A stretch of DNA of 64,000 nucleotides from Flavobacterium sp. CFS9 (GTDB lineage: Bacteria; Bacteroidota; Bacteroidia; Flavobacteriales; Flavobacteriaceae): assembly GCF_041154745.1 (NCBI RefSeq), contig NZ_AP031573.1, positions 4,030,001 through 4,094,000 of the forward strand, written 5' to 3'. A program made the translations under genes and the position numbers. The notes below the pieces were generated by a model, which had not been told where the DNA came from, did not search any database, and saw nothing but the letters and a program-made list of their open reading frames with translations. Of this stretch, positions 8,936 through 17,046 are shown one piece after another. Within the stretch, counting starts at the first letter, position 1; each line of letters starts with the position of its first letter.

Positions 8936-9658
8936 TTACATACTTAACTTCTCTTTAAAGTTGTTGGTTTGTCTTCGTGATATTTCTACTTTTATTTCTT
9001 TTGGAAGTTGTACGAGCAGATTACCACTAAACCAAGGGTCTATTTTGAGTATGTATTCTATATTGATAATCTGGTTTCGATTGGCCCTAAAAAAATAATC
9101 ATCAGGAAGTTTCTCTTCAATATGGTTTAATGATTTATTAAGTACTGCTTTTTCATCCTGAAAGAATACTTTGGTATAATTGCCATCTACTTCAAACAGA
9201 AAGATATCGGCAATTTTCACAAGCCAGCATTTTTCGCCATCGCGAATAAAAATCTGATTGTTTAGCGTTAGTTTCTTATTGCTTTTTTCTTCTTTTTCAA
9301 TTAGATTTTGACTTACTTTTTCGATTGAATGAGCAAATCTTTTTGGATTTATTGGTTTTAGTAAGTAGTCTAAAGCATTGTATTCGAAAGATTTGATCGC
9401 GTACTCGTCAAAAGCCGTTGTGAAAATTGTAATAGGGACTTTGTCGAGCATTTCCAACAATTCAAAACCATCTTTTTCGGGCATATTGATATCCAGAAAA
9501 AGCAAGTCGGGTTGGGTTTCCTGTATTAATTTAAAGCCTGAATCTACATTTTCTGCTTCTCCGATAACTTCAATTTCCGGGTGATTTTTAATTAGTTCTT
9601 TAAGCTCATTCCTGGCCAGACGGGAATCTTCAACAATAACAGCTTTTATTTTTTTCAT
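8936..9658 (-). CDS. LytTR-type response regulator
   Basis: This 240-residue protein has a receiver domain (residues 1-120) with acidic pocket E10/D11, phospho-acceptor D56 in LLFLDINMP and the conserved lysine in YLLKPINP. The C-terminal part (about 140-238) is a LytTR DNA-binding domain, with ECF-like wording such as IFLFEVDGNYTKVFF, FFRANRNQIINIEYI and VEISRRQTNNFKEKL. It lies two bases downstream of its sensor kinase gene, so the two form an operon and a cognate pair. LytTR regulators typically bind paired direct repeats upstream of target promoters. The regulon cannot be deduced from this window. Confidence 0.95.
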   Translation of the reverse strand: MKKIKAVIVEDSRLARNELKELIKNHPEIEVIGEAENVDSGFKLIQETQPDLLFLDINMPEKDGFELLEMLDKVPITIFTTAFDEYAIKSFEYNALDYLLKPINPKRFAHSIEKVSQNLIEKEEKSNKKLTLNNQIFIRDGEKCWLVKIADIFLFEVDGNYTKVFFQDEKAVLNKSLNHIEEKLPDDYFFRANRNQIINIEYILKIDPWFSGNLLVQLPKEIKVEISRRQTNNFKEKLSM

Positions 9659-9660
9659 AC

Positions 9661-10734
9661 TTAAAGTATTGGTATAGTTATTTTTGCAATTACTTTATTT
9701 TCTATTTCCTGCAATTTAAAACTAGCTTTCTCGCCATAAATTAAATGCAATCTTTTCTCGATATTTTTGATTCCTAATTGTGTGGAATCTTTTTCAATGG
9801 TAAGTATTCCGGTATTGATAACTAAAAGAGTCAAATTGTTATTTTCCATTTTGATCTCTAATGAAATTTGGCCTCCGTCTTTTAATTTTGCTATTCCATG
9901 TTTAACCGCATTTTCGATCAGCATTTGAATGATCATAGGAGGGATTTGCAGCTTTAAAGTGGTTTTGTCTATTTGAGAAGTAAAATTCAAACGTTCTTCC
10001 ATTTGAATTTTTGAAATTTCAATAAAGTTTTCTACCATTTCAATTTCTTCTTCCAGTGCAATTGTAGTGATTTCGTTTTTGGTTAAGGAATATCGAAGCA
10101 TTTCAGACAATCTGGTTATCATTTCTCTTGATTTTTCGGGATTTTCTAAAATTAGTCCACGAATATTATTCAAGCTGTTAAACATAAAATGCGGATTGAT
10201 TTGCCCCTTTAAAGCATTCAATTGCGAATCTTTTAAAGTGTTTTCAATTTCCATTCGATCCATTTTATTATTCTTGATTTGTGAGGTCGTTTTGTAAATG
10301 GTATATACAACGATCCAAAGGAAGAAAAGAAAACCCATCACAAAAATAAATAAAACCTGTCTTTTTGCGGATTGAGACGGATGATCAAAAACTTCAGGGT
10401 TTTCATAAACATAACTGAGCATTACATAATTATACGCCGTTAGTATCCCGAAGAAAAGGAGAGCAGCTGCGAAAATTAAAAAAAGCATTTTAATGATTTC
10501 CCAGAGTTTAAAATCGTCCAGTTTTATGTACCGGTCATAAAAATGTTTTAAAACTATCGAGACGAAAGTAAGTACACAAACACTAACAACGAAGTCTAAA
10601 AGTAGTTGCCAGTTTTTGTATTTTAATATATTAAATTCCGGAATTATAATTTGGGGAATAAAAATTATTCCTGCGTAGATAGTCCATATAATGATCTGAA
10701 CTAAAATGAAAACGTGATCCTTTTTTTGAAACAT
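9661..10734 (-). CDS. LytS-type sensor histidine kinase
   Basis: This 357-residue membrane kinase has four hydrophobic segments in the N-terminal half (about residues 8-30, 45-65, 82-108 and 126-148), then a coiled linker and the His_kinase domain with phospho-acceptor H182 in GQINPHFMFNSLNN. An HATPase domain follows (IQMLIENAVKHGIAK). There is no extracellular sensor domain, so the signal is probably sensed in or near the membrane. It is transcribed just ahead of the LytTR regulator (2-base gap). A tiny membrane-protein frame lies immediately upstream and may share the promoter. Confidence 0.95.
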   Translation of the reverse strand: MFQKKDHVFILVQIIIWTIYAGIIFIPQIIIPEFNILKYKNWQLLLDFVVSVCVLTFVSIVLKHFYDRYIKLDDFKLWEIIKMLFLIFAAALLFFGILTAYNYVMLSYVYENPEVFDHPSQSAKRQVLFIFVMGFLFFLWIVVYTIYKTTSQIKNNKMDRMEIENTLKDSQLNALKGQINPHFMFNSLNNIRGLILENPEKSREMITRLSEMLRYSLTKNEITTIALEEEIEMVENFIEISKIQMEERLNFTSQIDKTTLKLQIPPMIIQMLIENAVKHGIAKLKDGGQISLEIKMENNNLTLLVINTGILTIEKDSTQLGIKNIEKRLHLIYGEKASFKLQEIENKVIAKITIPIL

Positions 10735-10743
10735 TTTTATAAG

Positions 10744-10860
10744 CTATTTTACTTTAAGTGGTGCGTGGTATCCATAAATCATTCCTGCAATAAAAGCGCT
10801 CAAAAAGAGCAGGCAGAATATAACGACTAAAGTAATTAGAATTTTTACAGATAATTTCAT
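10744..10860 (-). CDS. Small single-pass membrane protein (38 aa), uncharacterised
   Basis: An ATG-initiated frame of 38 codons encodes one strong transmembrane helix: MKLSVKILIT, then LVVIFCLLFLSAFIAGMIYG and a short basic tail ending LKVK. It lies directly upstream of the LytS-type kinase gene in the same direction. The residue bias (all hydrophobic core, K/R at both ends) makes a chance open frame less likely, but no homologue is known to me. It might modulate the neighbouring membrane kinase, which is inference from position. Confidence 0.5.
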   Translation of the reverse strand: MKLSVKILITLVVIFCLLFLSAFIAGMIYGYHAPLKVK

Positions 10861-10941
10861 TAAGATAAAATTTTAAGTAAACAATGGCCTATTTCAATAG
10901 TCAAAACTATAATTATTTTGATCATAATTTTAAGTTTTAAA

Positions 10942-10971
10942 AACTTTGGCAATGCCAGCATTGCCAAAGTT
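10942..10971 (-). terminator. Terminator of the prolyl oligopeptidase gene
   Basis: A perfect 13-bp stem (AACTTTGGCAATG and its complement) with a CCAG loop is followed, on the minus strand, by a short T-run. It begins 14 bases after the stop of the peptidase gene. Confidence 0.85.
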
Positions 10972-10984
10972 ACATTTTAAATAA

Positions 10985-13168
10985 CTAATTTTTAGGTTGA
11001 AAATCAGGATGTCCGACCTGCCATAACGCAAAGCTTAAAACATCTGCAGTTTCTTCATAAGATTTTGCTTTTGAAGCTCCTCCAAAATGACCTGCTTCAT
11101 AATCTACTTTTAATAAAGTAGGTTTTTTAGATGCATTTACTTCAAGCAATCGGGCGGCAAATTTAGCAGGAGACCAAACAATAATTCTAGGGTCGTTGAA
11201 TCCTGCAGTTGTTAAGGTTGCGGGATATTTAACACCTTCTTTTAGTTGTAAATAAGAGTCCATTTCTATAAGGGCTTTAGCTTCATCTTCTACTTTCATG
11301 GTTCCAAACTCAGGTGTGTTTGCAGGTCCGTTTGGTGCATTTTCGCCTCTAACGGTATTCATGCTTCCTACTCCGGGAATGGCTACCGCATATAAATCAG
11401 GTCTTTCAGTAATGGCTCTTCCTACAAAAATTCCGCCGGCGCTTCTGCTGTAGATTGCCGTTTTTGTCGGATTAGTATATCCTTCTTTAATCATGTATTC
11501 GGTGCAGGCAATTACGTCTTTCCAGGTATTTGGTTTTGTGCTTTTTTGACCTTCCAAATGCCATTTTTCGCCTAATTCTCCACCGCCTCTTACGTGAGCA
11601 ACAGCAAGTATTCCGCCTCTTTCTACCCATAAAAGTAAACTAGGGTTAAAACTAGGAGACATAGACATTCCGTATGCACCGTAACCATAGAATAAGACAG
11701 GATTGTTTGAATCTTTTTTGATTCCTTTTTTATAAATAATGGATAGTGGAACTTCGACACCATCATGCGATTTTACCATTAATTCTTCAATTTCAAAATT
11801 TTCAAATTCCGGGTACTCAGTAATCGTAGAGAGTTCTTCTCTGATAAAATTGTTTTTCTTCACATCGTATTTATAACGCTCTCCTTTAGTTGTCCATCCT
11901 GTTGTTCTAACCCATAGGTCTGAATATTTACTTCCTCTTGAAGTTAAAACAATAGTAGCGGATTTTTTTGGTGTTTTAATTTCTCTGTGATTTTTTCCGT
12001 CAAAATCAGTAAAGAATAATTTACTTTCGATTCCGTTTTTTGTTTTGGTATAAAAAATTCCATCTTTAGTAATTGTGATAGGGTTCAAATTGGATTCTTT
12101 GTCTTCAGGGATCACTAGTGTTGCGGTTGCTAAATTTGGATTGGCTATACTGGTTTTTGTTACTTTAAATTTTGGAGCATTTAGACTCGTGAAAAAATAA
12201 ATGTCTTTATCACTGAAAGCAAAATTTTTAATTTCATCTTTTCTGTCCGTCAATAATTTCCAGTTAATTTTGGAATTATTCAACTCAGAACCTTTGGCAA
12301 TAAACATTTTCATGTTCGGATTTACAGAATAAGGCATCAGAAAAAGGATCTTACTGTCTACGTCATAACCCATAAAAGGAATTTCTTCATCAGCTATTTT
12401 TAATTCAGGATACATTGCTTTTGAAAAAATTACTTTATCCTGAGCAGTATCATTACCCACAACGTGTAGTTTTGTTACGATATTCAATTGTGCTTTTGCA
12501 TCGTGGATATCGGCTGTTGGTGATTGCGTGTACAAAAACGATTTGTCATCACTTAACCAGTTAGCAGTTCCAAATCTTAATTTGTCAATTTTATCGGTTA
12601 AAATTTTATTATCTGCTACATTTATTAAAAACATGTCGCTCATCTCACCGCCATTCTTTGAAACATTTATAGCAATTAGTTTTCCGCTCTTATTTGGAGA
12701 AAAGGAACTAATAGTAAATACATCTTTTGTTTCACCTTTTAGAGTTTGCGGGTCAAAGATTAAGGTTTCTTTTCCTTTTAAACCATCTCTTTTATATAGT
12801 TTTGCTACCTGATCTTTTGGAGTGGTCTTTTGGTAAAAATAAGTTCCGTCTTCCATAATTTGCGTTCCACTGATCGCTTCGGCAACTCTGTTATTTATAG
12901 AAGTCAGCTCATCAATAAGAGTTTGTTTTCCCGGAATTGAGTTTAAAATATTGTTTGTGTAATCTGCCTGAGCCTTTAACCAGCTTAATGTTTGTTCATT
13001 TTTTAAATCCTCAAGGTTTCTGTATTTGTCTTCCACTGTAATTCCAAAATAAGTATCCTTAGCGGGAACTGATGGTGCTTTTTCGGGTTTGTTTTGTGCA
13101 AATAAATTTCCGGTAGAAATAATTCCAAGAGATAGAACTGTGATCTTTATAAATGTATTGGTTTTCAT
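10985..13168 (-). CDS. Secreted prolyl oligopeptidase (S9A family)
   Basis: This 727-residue serine peptidase cleaves short peptides after proline. An N-terminal signal peptide is visible (MKTNTFIKITVLSLGIISTG, then NLFAQ), so it acts in the periplasm or outside. Residues about 35-440 form the beta-propeller gate, and the C-terminal alpha/beta-hydrolase domain carries the catalytic triad: S576 in SRSAGG (the family GxSxGG is slightly altered, with S at the first position), D659 in FNDPRI and H694 in AGHFGG. The length is normal for secreted family members. It is monocistronic, with a terminator directly behind it. Another tiny frame lies upstream. Confidence 0.95.
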   Translation of the reverse strand: MKTNTFIKITVLSLGIISTGNLFAQNKPEKAPSVPAKDTYFGITVEDKYRNLEDLKNEQTLSWLKAQADYTNNILNSIPGKQTLIDELTSINNRVAEAISGTQIMEDGTYFYQKTTPKDQVAKLYKRDGLKGKETLIFDPQTLKGETKDVFTISSFSPNKSGKLIAINVSKNGGEMSDMFLINVADNKILTDKIDKLRFGTANWLSDDKSFLYTQSPTADIHDAKAQLNIVTKLHVVGNDTAQDKVIFSKAMYPELKIADEEIPFMGYDVDSKILFLMPYSVNPNMKMFIAKGSELNNSKINWKLLTDRKDEIKNFAFSDKDIYFFTSLNAPKFKVTKTSIANPNLATATLVIPEDKESNLNPITITKDGIFYTKTKNGIESKLFFTDFDGKNHREIKTPKKSATIVLTSRGSKYSDLWVRTTGWTTKGERYKYDVKKNNFIREELSTITEYPEFENFEIEELMVKSHDGVEVPLSIIYKKGIKKDSNNPVLFYGYGAYGMSMSPSFNPSLLLWVERGGILAVAHVRGGGELGEKWHLEGQKSTKPNTWKDVIACTEYMIKEGYTNPTKTAIYSRSAGGIFVGRAITERPDLYAVAIPGVGSMNTVRGENAPNGPANTPEFGTMKVEDEAKALIEMDSYLQLKEGVKYPATLTTAGFNDPRIIVWSPAKFAARLLEVNASKKPTLLKVDYEAGHFGGASKAKSYEETADVLSFALWQVGHPDFQPKN

Positions 13169-13196
13169 GATTGATGTTTTTTGATTGAGAATTAGA

Positions 13197-13307
13197 TTAA
13201 TTGAGTACGATTACAGTGATAAATTTATAAAGTACAAATCCGACTATAAATCCTACGATTAATGATTTAGCAATTTTGTAAACATTTACTTCTTTCTGGT
13301 TTTCCAT
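13197..13307 (-). CDS. Small membrane protein (36 aa), uncharacterised
   Basis: An ATG frame of 36 codons encodes a short basic head (MENQKEVNVYKIAKS) followed by one hydrophobic helix (LIVGFIVGFVLYKFITVIVLN), a typical single-pass small protein. It lies 29 bases upstream of the prolyl oligopeptidase gene, in the same direction, and 32 bases downstream of a ten-unit GATT repeat on the minus strand. No family is recognised. The clear head-helix layout supports a real gene more than its length does. Confidence 0.5.
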   Translation of the reverse strand: MENQKEVNVYKIAKSLIVGFIVGFVLYKFITVIVLN

Positions 13308-13338
13308 AATTTTGGTTTTAATGATTAGTTAATTTTAC

Positions 13339-13379
<41 letters not shown>

Positions 13380-13657
13380 TTTTACAAGTGAATTTAAAAA
13401 CTAATGTTATTGCTTATGGTTTTAGAATTTTGGTTGGGTTTTTAAAATTTATTGTGTTCATAATTTTTGGTTTTTAAATTATTAGTTCCTGTTTGATGTT
13501 TCAAAAGTAGCAACACATCAGTTGAAAATTTTAAAAAAAATGACGAACGGTTGATACAAGCATTTGAATGGTAAATGGTTCGGATTATATTAATTTGAAA
13601 GAAGTTTCTGAGTTGAAAACATTCTGTATGAAAGCATTTAAAATTGATTTACTTTCC

Positions 13658-13665
13658 TATTTTTG
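13658..13665 (+). promoter_or_regulatory. -7 box TATTTTTG of pcm
   Basis: TATTTTTG matches TAnnTTTG and ends 21 bases before the TTG start, which places transcription near 13672 and gives a short leader. This supports the TTG start of pcm. Confidence 0.65.
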
Positions 13666-13686
13666 CAAAAATAAAACCAACCCATT

Positions 13687-14328
13687 TTGAAAGATACTGC
13701 CAAACATCAAGGACTTCGCAATCAATTAGTAAGCACTTTAGAGCAAAAAGGAATTACTGATAGAGCAGTTTTGGATGCGATAAAAAAAATCCCGAGACAC
13801 CTTTTTTTGAATTCAAGTTTTGAAGATTATGCATATCAGGATAAGGCATTTCCTATAGGTGCGGGACAAACTATTTCGCAGCCATACACGGTTGCATTTC
13901 AATCGCAATTATTAGAGGTTAAAAAAGATCATAAGATTTTAGAAATTGGTACCGGATCAGGATATCAAACAGCTGTTTTGTTTATGTTAGGAGCAAAAGT
14001 GTACAGTGTTGAAAGACAAGGGGAATTGTTTAGAACGACTTCTAATTTGTTTCCAAAATTAAACATTCGTCCAAAACATTTATCTTTTGGTGACGGTTAT
14101 AAAGGATTACCAAGTTACGCTCCTTTTGATAGTATTATTGTAACCGCTGGAGCTCCATTTATTCCACAGCCTTTAATGGCGCAGCTTAAAATAGGAGGAA
14201 GGCTCGTTATTCCGTTAGGAGAAGATGTTCAGATTATGACTTTATTGATTCGGAAGAATGAAACACAATTTGAAAAACATGAGTTTGGAGAATTTCGATT
14301 CGTTCCTTTATTGGAAGATAAAAATTAA
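13687..14328 (+). CDS. pcm: Protein-L-isoaspartate O-methyltransferase
   Basis: This 213-residue SAM-dependent enzyme methylates isoaspartate in aged proteins so that it can be repaired. The family motif QTISQP is at residues 61-66, the SAM-binding loop GTGSGYQT at 88-95 and the post-motif I acidic region VYSVER follows. The start is a TTG codon. The frame has no closer ATG that would preserve the N-terminal helix, and the promoter box lies just upstream. The C-terminus includes RLVIPLGED, as in Pcm. It is monocistronic and converges on the Fic gene through a shared terminator. Confidence 0.93.
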   Translation: MKDTAKHQGLRNQLVSTLEQKGITDRAVLDAIKKIPRHLFLNSSFEDYAYQDKAFPIGAGQTISQPYTVAFQSQLLEVKKDHKILEIGTGSGYQTAVLFMLGAKVYSVERQGELFRTTSNLFPKLNIRPKHLSFGDGYKGLPSYAPFDSIIVTAGAPFIPQPLMAQLKIGGRLVIPLGEDVQIMTLLIRKNETQFEKHEFGEFRFVPLLEDKN

Positions 14329-14332
14329 AGTA

Positions 14333-14366
14333 AGAGCCCACTAAAGATAGTGGGCTCTCGTTTTTT
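14333..14366. terminator. Bidirectional terminator between pcm and fic
   Basis: An 11-bp perfect stem (AGAGCCCACTA and TAGTGGGCTCT, loop AAGA) is followed by a T-run on the plus strand. The Fic stop is at 14365 on the other strand, so both transcripts end here. Confidence 0.9.
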
Positions 14367-15414
14367 ATTGACCTATAATACTAATATAGCGCTCCAGGCT
14401 TTCTTTTTCAATTCTGGCAATAAAGAATAAAAAATCTTCTTTGTTTTTTGTTGTCTGGGCGGTTTCCAGAGACTGATAGTACTGCATTCTATTTTCATAA
14501 TCTCCTTTTATATTGGCGATTAGATAACCTTTTTGCATTAAAATTAAATTCATGACTAATCTGGAGGTTCTGCCGTTTCCATCAATAAAAGGATGAATTG
14601 TAACTAATCTTTCGTGCATTTCGGCGGCAAGAATAACCGGATGTAATTTATTTTTATTGATCTCATACCAAATAAAATACTCTTCCATTTCTTTGGCAAC
14701 TAAAAAAGGTTGTGGAGGCATGTGACTGCTTCCCTGAATCATCACCTGTACTTTTCGGTAACGGCCTGCATCTTCAGGAATTATACCTCTTAAAATTAAA
14801 TTATGGATAGATAAAAGATCGCGTTCATTTAAGCTGTTGCTTTTTTGCATCAAATCTTTGATAAAACCTATTGCTTCCTGATGATTAATGGTCTCAAGAT
14901 GTTCTCTCATACTTTTTCCTGAAATAGTCAAACCTTCGTTGATAACCATATCGGTTTCGCGAAGCGTCATGGTATTTCCTTCAATTCTGTTACTTTCAAA
15001 TGTATATTCGAGTTCAAGTGCCTGACTGATTTTATAGCTATCAAATTGTCTGTAAGTATCCAGTTTTTCTTTTAAAACATCTATCTCACTTAGAATTTTT
15101 TCTAAAGTGGTTGACAGTTTTAATTTGGAGACTGTTTTGTTGTATTTGATTTCTTTCTCTGCGACTTCAAGTGCTTTTAAAGCAAATTCATCATCACCAA
15201 TTTCATAGAGAATTTTTTCCTTAAGCCATGCGATCATTAGAGTTTCGTAGTCTATCTCTAGAAGTTGAGATAACTTAACAATTTGATCTTTGGTTGGTTT
15301 TCGCGAACCGCTTTCAAATTTACTTATTAAAGCCTGATCGATACCGAGTAGTTGTGCTACTTCTCTAGTTTTTAGACCTTTTTGTTCTCTTGCATTTTTA
15401 AGAAGCGATTTCAT
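14365..15414 (-). CDS. XRE-type helix-turn-helix / Fic domain protein
   Basis: This 349-residue protein joins a DNA-binding XRE domain (about residues 4-62, with the TREVAQLLGIDQALISKFESG helix-turn-helix) to a Fic domain. The Fic catalytic motif HPFIDGNGRTSR is at residues 274-285, with H274 as the base and D278 for Mg2+. The flap region includes MPPQPFLV near residues 232-240. An inhibitory (S/T)xxxE(G/N) motif is at 141-146 (SNRIEG), on the N-terminal side of the Fic core as in the auto-inhibited class II. Fic enzymes usually transfer AMP to target proteins. The HTH suggests that it also controls its own promoter (see 15429-15448). Confidence 0.93.
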   Translation of the reverse strand: MKSLLKNAREQKGLKTREVAQLLGIDQALISKFESGSRKPTKDQIVKLSQLLEIDYETLMIAWLKEKILYEIGDDEFALKALEVAEKEIKYNKTVSKLKLSTTLEKILSEIDVLKEKLDTYRQFDSYKISQALELEYTFESNRIEGNTMTLRETDMVINEGLTISGKSMREHLETINHQEAIGFIKDLMQKSNSLNERDLLSIHNLILRGIIPEDAGRYRKVQVMIQGSSHMPPQPFLVAKEMEEYFIWYEINKNKLHPVILAAEMHERLVTIHPFIDGNGRTSRLVMNLILMQKGYLIANIKGDYENRMQYYQSLETAQTTKNKEDFLFFIARIEKESLERYISIIGQ

Positions 15415-15428
15415 TTTTCTTGTTATTC

Positions 15429-15448
15429 AAATTGTCTTGACAAATTTA
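15429..15448 (-). promoter_or_regulatory. Dyad operator overlapping the fic -7 box
   Basis: The dyad AAATTGTC-TT-GACAAATTT (15429-15447) overlaps the minus-strand -7 box TAAATTTG (15441-15448). The ATG is at 15414. A symmetric site on the promoter of a gene whose product starts with an XRE domain is what an autorepressor site looks like. Confidence 0.5.
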
Positions 15449-15465
15449 GTCATAAATTTCGAGAA

Positions 15466-15495
15466 AAAAAAGCAATATCAAAATATTGCTTTTCA
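15466..15495 (-). terminator. Terminator after the DUF4136-like lipoprotein gene
   Basis: The hairpin AGCAATAT-CAAA-ATATTGCT has A- and T-runs on both flanks. On the minus strand it follows the lipoprotein gene and precedes fic. Confidence 0.8.
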
Positions 15496-15500
15496 AGATA

Positions 15501-16142
15501 TTATTTAAGAGGAAGCGAACCGTCTTTTTTCATTTCTTTTACGACTGCTTGCATAATTGCATCAATGGTTTGACCAAGATCGGTAACATAATCTGATTTA
15601 GTTGTACCTGTCCAGATTAGTTTATTGTCTTTCAATGAAAAAATACTTGTTTCTACCATATAAGCGGTAGTTTCCTGATAATATCCAGGGGTGTAAAAAT
15701 GAGGTGAGTACATTCCGTACCAGTTGCCAAATCCATAGCCATACACTCCACTGTATAAACCATCAAAACCACCATAATACATTCCCGTATAAGTTCCGGG
15801 AACATAATTGGTTTCTTTTTCTTTACTAACTAAACGCATTGTAATAACACCATCAAAATTTTCGTCTTGTAAAATTTTCAATTTCTGTTCTTTGGTTAGT
15901 TGAGAGGTCGTTTCGTTCAGGTATTGATATGACGTTTTAAAAATAGGATTTCCAGCGGCAATTCTGTTTTCAGCAGTTCTTCTTGATGCTTCATCTTTTA
16001 CCAAAGCAACAACTAAAACTTTTTTAAAATGCTCTTGAGCTACGGTTGTTTGAGGATCTCTCCAACTGCTGACAATGGATGTATTACTACCACAATTTGA
16101 CAAAATAGCAACAGTCATGAATAAAATTAGGTACTTTTTCAT
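15501..16142 (-). CDS. Lipoprotein, DUF4136-like
   Basis: This 213-residue outer-membrane-type lipoprotein has a signal peptide with lipobox cysteine C17 (AILSNCGSN). It begins with an SSWRDP motif after the cysteine and has the general lay-out of DUF4136-like envelope proteins: a mixed alpha/beta domain, then a stretch rich in glycine and tyrosine (about residues 120-155, GMYYGGFDGLYSGVYGYG) and a C-terminal domain with IWTGTTKSDY and an AIMQAVVKEM helix. Function is unknown. It is a single gene with its own terminator on the fic side. Confidence 0.8.
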   Translation of the reverse strand: MKKYLILFMTVAILSNCGSNTSIVSSWRDPQTTVAQEHFKKVLVVALVKDEASRRTAENRIAAGNPIFKTSYQYLNETTSQLTKEQKLKILQDENFDGVITMRLVSKEKETNYVPGTYTGMYYGGFDGLYSGVYGYGFGNWYGMYSPHFYTPGYYQETTAYMVETSIFSLKDNKLIWTGTTKSDYVTDLGQTIDAIMQAVVKEMKKDGSLPLK

Positions 16143-16228
16143 ATTTTAAGGTTAAATGGTTTCTAGTAAAAATAACGATAAAATATTAATAAGCACTTGT
16201 TTATGAGTGTTTTATAAGGGGATTGTTT

Positions 16229-16684
16229 TTAGTTGTATGCTTTTTTAATTCGGTCCAGATCGCGTTTCGTATCTTGTTCTTTTAAAGATTCACGCTTGTC
16301 GTAGTTTTTCTTTCCTTTACAAAGGCCTATTTGCAGTTTGGCAAGTCCTTTTTCGTTGGTAAATAATTTCAACGGAACAATAGTAAGTCCTTTTGCCTGA
16401 ACATTTTTATGCAAGGTTTTAAGTTCTTTTTTGTTTAGAAGTAATTTTCTCTCGCTTCTGGATTTATGATTGAATTGATTTCCAAAAGAATACTCTTCAA
16501 TATAGGTATTGATTGCGAAGAGTTCCATATTGTTAAACTCACAAAAGCTTTCGGTAATATTGGCTTTACCTAGTCGTATGGATTTGATTTCAGTACCCGA
16601 CAAAACAATTCCAGCAGTATAAGTATCGATTATTTCGTAATCAAATCGGGCTCTTTTATTAAGTATATTGACTGTTTTTAACAT
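16229..16684 (-). CDS. smpB: SsrA-binding protein
   Basis: SmpB binds tmRNA and delivers it to stalled ribosomes in trans-translation. The 151-residue protein has the OB-fold motif [21 protein letters not shown], the SIRLGKANI and [19 protein letters not shown] segments, and the basic tail that mimics tRNA ([18 protein letters not shown]). I set the start at the ATG at 16684. The longer frame starting at a TTG at 16693 would begin inside the -7 box TACATTTG, so it is unlikely to be translated. The promoter geometry suggests a nearly leaderless message. Confidence 0.96.
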   Translation of the reverse strand: MLKTVNILNKRARFDYEIIDTYTAGIVLSGTEIKSIRLGKANITESFCEFNNMELFAINTYIEEYSFGNQFNHKSRSERKLLLNKKELKTLHKNVQAKGLTIVPLKLFTNEKGLAKLQIGLCKGKKNYDKRESLKEQDTKRDLDRIKKAYN

Positions 16685-16690
16685 AGTGTA

Positions 16691-16698
16691 CAAATGTA
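16691..16698 (-). promoter_or_regulatory. -7 box TACATTTG of smpB
   Basis: On the minus strand TACATTTG ends only 6 bases before the smpB ATG, so the transcript would start at or within a few bases of the start codon. The same spacing is seen before the arginine leader peptide (21740-21747). Confidence 0.65.
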
Positions 16699-16745
16699 AA
16701 ACAAAAATGAAAAACTTTTATAAATTCTAAAAGAATTAAATTTTT

Positions 16746-16753
16746 TAGTTTTG
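16746..16753 (+). promoter_or_regulatory. -7 box TAGTTTTG upstream of the VF530 gene
   Basis: TAGTTTTG matches TAnnTTTG, which places the start of transcription near 16760, just before a stem-loop in the leader of the 75-residue gene. Confidence 0.5.
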
Positions 16754-16762
16754 TAAAAAAAG

Positions 16763-16792
16763 AAAGACCATGCTATTGAAAGTACGGTCTTT
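16763..16792 (+). promoter_or_regulatory. Leader stem-loop before the VF530 gene
   Basis: Arms AAAGACCATGCT and AGTACGGTCTTT (one mismatch, one G-T) enclose ATTGAA. It is preceded by an A-run and followed by TTTATT, so it resembles a terminator, yet it lies between promoter and gene. It could be a 5' stability structure, an attenuator or an end for antisense transcription. Confidence 0.5.
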
Positions 16793-16817
16793 TATTAAGA
16801 TTATTTAAAAGTATAAA

Positions 16818-17045
16818 ATGCAAAATCAATCAAAAGATCCTTTACATGGTATAACGCTTCAGAAAATAGTCGAAACATTAGTGGAATACTATGGTTTTGA
16901 TACTTTGGCGGAATTAATTCCAATTAAATGTTTCATGTCAAATCCAAGTATAAAATCAAGCTTAACTTTTTTAAGAAAAACCGATTGGGCAAGAAAGAAA
17001 GTTGAAAATTTATATATTAAAACATTGCCTAAATTGGCAAAGTAG
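16818..17045 (+). CDS. VF530 family DNA-binding protein (DUF2132)
   Basis: This 75-residue protein closely follows the VF530 pattern: an N-terminal KDPLHGITL, a segment with FDTLAELIPIKCF, then SNPSIKSSLTFLRKTDWARKKVENLY. These small helical proteins are described as DNA-binding by structure comparison (Vibrio fischeri VF530) and are of unknown physiological role. It converges on the DUF3575 gene with a 1-base gap, so the two stop codons almost touch and a shared end is likely. The start ATG is the only one near the promoter and stem-loop upstream. Confidence 0.88.
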   Translation: MQNQSKDPLHGITLQKIVETLVEYYGFDTLAELIPIKCFMSNPSIKSSLTFLRKTDWARKKVENLYIKTLPKLAK

Positions 17046-17046
17046 T

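Noticed and set aside
16685..16693. TTG start of smpB
   Set aside because: It lies in the -7 box TACATTTG, and the conserved protein starts at the next ATG.
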